Shown here: one piece after another, positions 6,654 to 10,504 of the stretch
Layout: each line of letters begins with the position of its first letter
How positions within the stretch are numbered: position 1 is the stretch's first letter
Position numbers and translations under genes: made by a program
The notes under the pieces: generated by a model
The model's database searches: none
Told to the model about the DNA's origin: nothing
Seen by the model: only the letters and a program-made list of their open reading frames with translations
Source of the DNA: Clostridia bacterium
GTDB taxonomy: Bacteria > Bacillota > Clostridia > Oscillospirales > CAG-272
Assembly: GCA_900753295.1 (NCBI GenBank)
Contig: CAADYQ010000029.1
Span: forward strand, 1-10,504
DNA length: 10,504 bases
Reading direction: 5' to 3'

Positions 6654-7538
6654 ATGAAAGAACAGGTGCTTGCCGTTCAGCGGATGCAGGACTACATAGA
6701 AGCAAATAAAACGGAGGAAATCAGTCTGTCCGATCTTGCGCGGGCATCGCTGTTTTCTCCGTGGTATTCTTATCGGCTGTTCCGTGACTGCCTCGGTCTT
6801 ACACCGACCGAGTACATCCGCAAATACCGGCTCACACAGGCGGCAAAGCAGCTTCGTAGCGGAGATGTCAAAGTGATCGACGCGGCGATGGATGCCGGTT
6901 TTACCAATGTGGATACCTTCACGCGGGCGTTTTACCGGGAGTTCGGGCTGAATCCGAGCGACTACACGAAAAATCCCGTTCCGATAACCTTCTTTATTCC
7001 TTACGGTGCAAAATATCGTGAATTACGAAAGGAGAATATCGACGTGTCAAACATTCAACCGATTTTCATTCAGGTCGTCCGTAAGCCGGAGCGCCTGTGT
7101 ATCATCAAGCGCGGCAGACAAGCAGATGATTATTTCCCATACTGCGAGGAAGTCAGCTGTGATGTGTGGGGCATCCTCATGAGCATGAGATCGCTCTCTG
7201 GAGAGCCTGTTTCCATGTGGCTGCCCGAAAAGTACAAAAAGCCGAACACCTCCACATACGTGCAGGGCGTAGAGGTCGAAACCGATTATATGGGAATGAT
7301 CCCGGAGGGCTTCGACACCATTCATCTGCCGGAGGCGGAATATCTGATGTTTCAAGGTCCGGCTTTCCGCGAGGAAGATTACTGCGAAGCCATCCGCACC
7401 GTGCAGGCGGCGATGGACAGCTATGATCCGTCCGTCATCGGCTACCGCTGGGACGATGAGAACCCGCGCATCCAGCTTGAACCCAGAGGTTCGCGCGGCT
7501 ATATCGAGCTACGGGCAGTCCGGATGATCACGGAATGA
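6654..7538 (+). CDS. AraC-family regulator with C-terminal GyrI-like domain
   Basis: A 294-residue transcription factor. Residues 1-108 are a two-helix-turn-helix AraC/XylS domain at the N-terminus: first motif around ISLSDLARASLFSPWYSYRL (23-42), then the linker PTEYIRKYRLTQAAKQL, second motif around VIDAAMDAGFTNVDTFTRAF (74-93) and the signature end FGLNPSDYTK. Residues about 130-294 resemble a GyrI-like/effector-binding domain (IIKRGRQADDYF, GYRWDDENP), as in Rob and related drug-sensing regulators. Such proteins bind small molecules and activate efflux or detoxification genes. AAGGAG (6640-6645) lies 8 bases upstream. It overlaps the ABC transporter ATPase gene by ATGA (7535-7538), making that transporter the obvious target; since the transporter is broken, the regulator may have lost its partner. 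Confidence 0.93.
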   Translation: MKEQVLAVQRMQDYIEANKTEEISLSDLARASLFSPWYSYRLFRDCLGLTPTEYIRKYRLTQAAKQLRSGDVKVIDAAMDAGFTNVDTFTRAFYREFGLNPSDYTKNPVPITFFIPYGAKYRELRKENIDVSNIQPIFIQVVRKPERLCIIKRGRQADDYFPYCEEVSCDVWGILMSMRSLSGEPVSMWLPEKYKKPNTSTYVQGVEVETDYMGMIPEGFDTIHLPEAEYLMFQGPAFREEDYCEAIRTVQAAMDSYDPSVIGYRWDDENPRIQLEPRGSRGYIELRAVRMITE

Positions 7539-8033
7539 GCGAAGCTGTTTTTGTAGAAGGACTGACCAAAACCTATGCCGGGAAAACCGTGGTTAATCAT
7601 CTGAACCTATCGGTAAAAAGCGGTACGGTATTCGGTCTGCTCGGCGCAAACGGTGCCGGAAAAAGCACTACGATCGAATGTATGCTCGGCACAAAACAGG
7701 CAGATAGCGGAACTGTTCGCTTGCTCGGGCAAGACCCAAAGAAGAAACGCAGTGCGCTTTTTCAGCGCATCGGCGTGCAGTTTCAGGAGGGCGACTATCA
7801 GCAAGAGATCAAGGTTTCCGAACTTTGTGAGGAAACCGCAAGCCTCTACCGCAATCCCGCCGATTGGCACGCACTTTGTGAGCAGTTCGGCATTGGCGAC
7901 AAAGCAAAAGTTGCGGTAAAAAGTCTTTCGGGCGGCGAAAGGCAGCGCCTTTTTATTGTGCTGGCACTGATCCCTCAACCGGAGCTTGTGTTCCTTGACG
8001 AGCTGACAACCGGACTTGACGCAAAAGCGCGGC

Positions 8034-8183
8034 GGTTTCTTTCCGCTCACGCAGGGATTTACGATGATGAAAAACACATTTTTAGGCATTGGTACGGAAA
8101 GCATACTTATCCCGATCTGTGTCATGCTCGGTGTTACCGCACTTTGTACTGCCCTCTCTGTGCGTTTCTTTCGGTGGGAATAA
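8034..8183 (+). pseudogene. C-terminal remnant of an ABC-2 type permease
   Basis: In the frame of TAA 8181-8183, the DNA right after the ATPase break reads FFPLTQGFTMMKNTFLGIG, then a hydrophobic helix ESILIPICVMLGVTALCTAL and the end SVRFFRWE. The pattern PLTQG...LG followed by one transmembrane helix and FRWE is the typical end of ABC-2 permeases that pair with ATPases of this type. Only about 48 of an expected roughly 230-260 residues remain, beginning exactly where the ATPase is cut. ATG 8064 could start a tiny peptide but has no good ribosome site. Its presence shows that the ATPase was once followed by its permease gene. Confidence 0.8.
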
Positions 8184-8191
8184 ACGCTTCC

Positions 8192-8213
8192 GGCGCCGCA
8201 CCCCGGCGGTGCC
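8192..8213 (+). other. GC-rich hairpin before the terminator
   Basis: GGCGCCGC (8192-8199) pairs with GCGGTGCC (8206-8213), including one G-U pair, around a 6-base loop. It lies 8 bases after the permease stop and 3 bases before the terminator stem. It has no T run of its own, so it probably helps pausing or protects the 3' end rather than terminating alone. Confidence 0.6.
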
Positions 8214-8216
8214 TCG

Positions 8217-8247
8217 GTCTGCAGGTCCATTCCTGCAGACATTTTTT
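8217..8247 (+). terminator. Intrinsic transcription terminator
   Basis: A perfect 9-bp stem GTCTGCAGG (8217-8225) / CCTGCAGAC (8232-8240) with loop TCCATT, followed by A and six T (8242-8247). It ends the AraC-ABC transcript and separates it from the promoter at 8268. The broken ATPase reading frame runs straight through it, which is further evidence that this part of the frame is not natural coding sequence. Confidence 0.92.
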
Positions 8248-8267
8248 ATTATTACATCTCCGAAACA

Positions 8268-8296
8268 TTTACAATACATCGTATAAGTGATATAAT
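8268..8296 (+). promoter_or_regulatory. Extended -10 sigma-A promoter
   Basis: TTTACA (8268-8273) and TATAAT (8291-8296) are 17 bases apart, and TGA (8288-8290) supplies an extended -10 TGn element. It lies 21 bases after the terminator T run and about 67 bases before the start codon of the large acidic protein, so that gene is its own transcription unit. It should be a strong, probably constitutive promoter; no operator-like repeat is seen in it. Confidence 0.85.
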
Positions 8297-8362
8297 ATAC
8301 CTGACAGGCACATGTGTGCCATGCGGCGCGGTCCGGATGCAGATGAAAGGAGGGTATACTGT

Positions 8363-10432
8363 ATGGAGAAAAATTGGAAGGATAATATATATTACGGCAT
8401 TCCCGACACGGATCTTGACGGTGATGTCGATTATGTGGATCGGCTCAATTGGGAGGAAAGCCAGAGAAGCTTAAACGAGAGACATACGCCGGATGAGGAT
8501 GACGACGAATGGCGCGATGATATCGATGAAGATGACGCGGAAGACCTCGGCATCGACCCCTACGACTATGACTCCGCGGATGAATACATCGAGGCGCTTG
8601 AGGATGCGGAATTCGATATGGGCATATGGGGCGACGAGCTGCCCGACGATGATTCTTACGATGAGTTCGGCGACGCGGAAGACGACGACTATGACGACGA
8701 TGATGACTATGATGACGACGATGATGACTACGATGACAGCGACTATGACGATGATGACGATCACGACTTCAGCAATGCCAAATCATATGGCGCGCCGCGG
8801 GTCAGGGTGCTGACCGGGGATAGTGACAGTTGGCGAAGGACCGCCGCGGACGGCTCCGCATTCGGGCTGTATCCGGAGGATTTCAAAACGAAGCAGGAAT
8901 ACGAGGAAACTCTGTATGCTGTCATTTGTGAGTCGCGCGGCTTCGCTAATGTACGCAGAACGCTGTCGGCACAAGGCTCCGGGCGTATGCAATACAGAAA
9001 AAACGCCGCGATCAAGCCGAAAAAAGCTGTCGCGGACGGCTCGGCGTTCGGGCTGTACCCCGAGAATTTCAAAACGGTTGAGGAATATGAGGAGGTCCTG
9101 CGCGCTGTTATGCAGACATCACGCAGCGGCATTCATGAGCACGGCGCGGCGGCGGTGCAGGGTTCCGCCGAGTACATACAATACAGAAGGGCAGTTGCCG
9201 CAGACAGGCTGAAAAAAGCCGCCGCGGGGAATAGTAGTGACGGTAAGGACGTTCTTGACAGATGCAGATTCATTGTGAAAAGTCAAGCCCCGGCTGCGCG
9301 GTATCTGACTGTCGAGGGCAGGTATCTGTATGCACAGGCTGTAAAGGACCATTTTAAATTGCCGTTTGATATTCCCGATGAAAAGGACGGCGTGAAGACT
9401 GAGTTTGACGATCTTCTCATACCTTTGGCGGAGGACAACATCCCGAATTCATTAAAAATATGGGAATGGTGTCTTGATACCTTTCGGCCATACATGCGCT
9501 ATTCCGATGACTGGGACGATATCACCTCTCTGATGTTGCTGAAGCTGTATGATGATTATCCGGACGGATTCCCGCAGGCGATCATTGAGCATATGGCGGC
9601 GTCTCCGGCATTTATCGAAAAGCTGTTACTGAATTGTAGCGGACGGCTGTGGAGCGTCAGCGATCTTACGGTGGGCGCTCTCGCAAGCGGGTACACGGAA
9701 ACGGCAAAAAGGATCATGGAGTGCGCGTTTGCCAACCCTTTAGCTGAGATCGAGGATAAAGTAAGTTGTATCGAAGAGTGTATTGATAAATGCTTCGATG
9801 ATGACGGGCTTGAGCTCACCGAGCTGTTCCGGACGTATGTTTTTCCGGTGGCAGTCGGCGAGCCGGATGTCCGCATGAAAAGCAGGATCGCCAAATGGCA
9901 GAAGCTGATGGCGGAATTTATCGAACATAAGGAAAAGACTGCGAAGCAGTATGCGTATTCGCGAATAAACGCATGGAGGGCAAAGTACCGCGGCAGCGAT
10001 GTGGACCCGACACGGTACAGCTCCGAGGAGGCGTACCTTTCGGCGGTGAATGAAAGAAAATACGGCTGGCGAAGGTACTGTCAAAACAGGTTCGGGATAA
10101 GCCCGGAGGCTTTCGAAACACGCGGAGAGTACGATCTTGCGGTACGTGCGGAATATGAGCGCGAGCGGGAGAGACGCGAGGCGGAGAGGGCGCCGGACCC
10201 ACGCGATACGACGCTGTATCGCTTCTGCAAGGTCAGCATAAACTACCCCGATAAGCCGTATTATTACTACCTTCCGGGCGCGGCGGAGCTTAATGTCGGC
10301 GATCGTGTGACCGTGCCGTTCGGCAGTGAAAACACGATAAAGGAAGCAGTGGTCGTGGCTGTCGGCAAATGCTACGGCGGGGCGTTCCCATGCCGCATCG
10401 AGAAAATAAAAACGGTGGCGGGAAAGCAATAG
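8363..10432 (+). CDS. Large acidic repeat protein with a PriA-like C-terminal domain
   Basis: A 689-residue protein of unknown function. ATG 8363 is chosen over in-frame ATG 8312 because AAAGGAGG (8346-8353) is 9 bases before it. Layout: an acidic N-terminus with a nearly pure Asp/Tyr tract (about 107-133); five copies of a G-x-x-P-x-x-[FY]...EY-type motif at about 62, 167, 229, 547 and 577; a helical middle part (about 295-540) without a family I recognise; a charged helix rich in Glu/Arg (about 596-610); and a C-terminal domain from about 617 (FCKVSINYPDKPYYYYLP ... VGDRVTVPFGS) resembling the N-terminal 3'-end DNA-binding domain of PriA helicase. No signal peptide or membrane segment is visible, so it should be cytosolic. 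A nucleic-acid-linked role is only inferred. It is transcribed alone from the promoter at 8268. Confidence 0.85.
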   Translation: MEKNWKDNIYYGIPDTDLDGDVDYVDRLNWEESQRSLNERHTPDEDDDEWRDDIDEDDAEDLGIDPYDYDSADEYIEALEDAEFDMGIWGDELPDDDSYDEFGDAEDDDYDDDDDYDDDDDDYDDSDYDDDDDHDFSNAKSYGAPRVRVLTGDSDSWRRTAADGSAFGLYPEDFKTKQEYEETLYAVICESRGFANVRRTLSAQGSGRMQYRKNAAIKPKKAVADGSAFGLYPENFKTVEEYEEVLRAVMQTSRSGIHEHGAAAVQGSAEYIQYRRAVAADRLKKAAAGNSSDGKDVLDRCRFIVKSQAPAARYLTVEGRYLYAQAVKDHFKLPFDIPDEKDGVKTEFDDLLIPLAEDNIPNSLKIWEWCLDTFRPYMRYSDDWDDITSLMLLKLYDDYPDGFPQAIIEHMAASPAFIEKLLLNCSGRLWSVSDLTVGALASGYTETAKRIMECAFANPLAEIEDKVSCIEECIDKCFDDDGLELTELFRTYVFPVAVGEPDVRMKSRIAKWQKLMAEFIEHKEKTAKQYAYSRINAWRAKYRGSDVDPTRYSSEEAYLSAVNERKYGWRRYCQNRFGISPEAFETRGEYDLAVRAEYERERERREAERAPDPRDTTLYRFCKVSINYPDKPYYYYLPGAAELNVGDRVTVPFGSENTIKEAVVVAVGKCYGGAFPCRIEKIKTVAGKQ
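8681..8761 (+). repeat. GAY trinucleotide tract coding poly-Asp/Tyr
   Basis: About 27 codons are almost all GAC or GAT, broken by TAT or TAC every four to seven codons and by one AGC. It encodes residues 107-133 of the acidic protein. GAC and GAT are mixed rather than pure, which lowers but does not remove the chance of slippage-driven length change. Confidence 0.85.
8846..9217 (+). repeat. Tandem duplication of a 62-codon unit
   Basis: Units 8846-9031 and 9032-9217 are each 186 bases. Both begin ADGSAFGLYPE and share FKT..EYEE.L.AV, then QGS....QYR and end in KKA or KKAV. The first 45 bases are also close at DNA level. The two copies have diverged in the middle, so the duplication is not recent. 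They carry motif copies two and three of the acidic protein. Confidence 0.85.
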
Positions 10433-10504
10433 CGGTCTTTGACTGATACCGACTATGCGGGGCGCCGTTCGGCATATAAATAATGTCAGGGTGGGAAAGC
10501 TCAA
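10433..10504. other. Right-edge intergenic stretch, nothing supported
   Basis: The last 72 bases after the stop of the acidic protein hold no clear terminator, promoter or ribosome site. An ATG at 10483 is open to the edge but has no Shine-Dalgarno sequence, so no gene is called. Confidence 0.5.

Larger units (their letters stand above)
7535..8290 (+). pseudogene. ABC transporter ATPase, truncated after the D-loop
   Basis: The first 167 residues are a good ABC ATPase of the drug/antibiotic exporter type: Walker A GANGAGKST (37-45), Q-loop Gln84 in QFQEGDY, signature LSGGE (131-135), Walker B LVFLDE (151-156, Asp155 and Glu156) and D-loop TTGLD (158-162). After AKARR (about base 8035) the expected continuation with the switch His (H-loop) and the C-terminal third is absent. 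The remaining open frame, residues 168-251, is a Cys- and His-rich out-of-frame reading of permease DNA and of the terminator, ending at TGA 8288-8290. ATP hydrolysis should be impaired without the H-loop His. ATG overlaps the AraC gene stop. A deletion into the next gene is the likely cause; an assembly collapse is the alternative. Confidence 0.85.

Noticed and set aside
8036..8290. Cys- and His-rich tail of the ABC ATPase frame as a new metal-binding domain
   Set aside because: The same bases read in another frame give a permease C-terminus, and the tail runs through an intrinsic terminator and into the next promoter, so it is out-of-frame translation.
8471..8764. Minus-strand frame of 97 residues, very rich in Val and Ile, like a membrane protein
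   Set aside because: It is the antisense of the GAY tract: GTC/ATC codons arise automatically opposite GAC/GAT. There is no ribosome site, and the sense gene is strongly supported.
9740..10504. Minus-strand frame running off the right edge
   Set aside because: It is antisense to the acidic protein, low in motif content and without a start signal; codon bias of the plus strand explains the open frame.

Overview
The window reads like a chromosomal or accessory stretch of a Gram-positive, Clostridia-type Firmicute. The grounds are strong AAGGAG-type ribosome binding sites 8-9 bases before most starts, textbook TTGACA/TATAAT-like promoters, base composition near 50% GC by eye, and protein families common in gut Clostridia (Cys-rich KTR, DUF3795, CPBP, AraC with a GyrI-like domain). 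A genus cannot be named. Every gene I support is on the + strand. I see no tRNA, rRNA, CRISPR array, transposase, integrase or attachment site.

Layout. (1) 1-169: the 3' end of an unrecognised gene. (2) 220-1941: a strong promoter with a perfect palindrome between its -35 and -10 boxes, then a small winged-helix regulator, a 62-residue zinc-ribbon-like KTR protein overlapping it by ATGA, and a membrane-anchored alpha/beta hydrolase. (3) 1993-4222: a cysteine hydrolase of the isochorismatase fold, a CPBP membrane protease overlapping it by 17 bases, then an HExxH protein interrupted by an in-frame TAA and a later frameshift. (4) 4299-6580: a GNAT acetyltransferase, a DUF3795 cysteine-rich protein, an MBL-fold hydrolase and a small membrane protein with an HEGAH motif. 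(5) 6600-8183: an AraC/GyrI-like regulator with its own probable promoter, overlapping by ATGA an ABC transporter ATPase that is broken. The ATPase ends just after the D-loop and is joined out of frame to the last ~45 residues of an ABC-2 permease, which looks like an internal deletion across two adjacent genes. (6) 8192-8247: a GC-rich hairpin and a strong intrinsic terminator. (7) 8268-10432: an independent extended -10 promoter and a 689-residue protein of unknown function, with a poly-Asp/Tyr segment, five copies of a G-x-x-P...EY motif (two in a 62-codon tandem duplication) and a C-terminal domain resembling the N-terminal DNA-binding domain of PriA.

How it fits together. Regions 2-5 look like one-way accessory modules of stress, detoxification or signalling enzymes under two local regulators, the first probably autoregulated. 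Two modules carry lesions (the HExxH gene and the ABC transporter), so the region is either decaying or carries assembly errors. The best candidate for something undescribed is the repeat-bearing acidic protein at the right end. The minimal HEGAH membrane protein is a second, weaker candidate.
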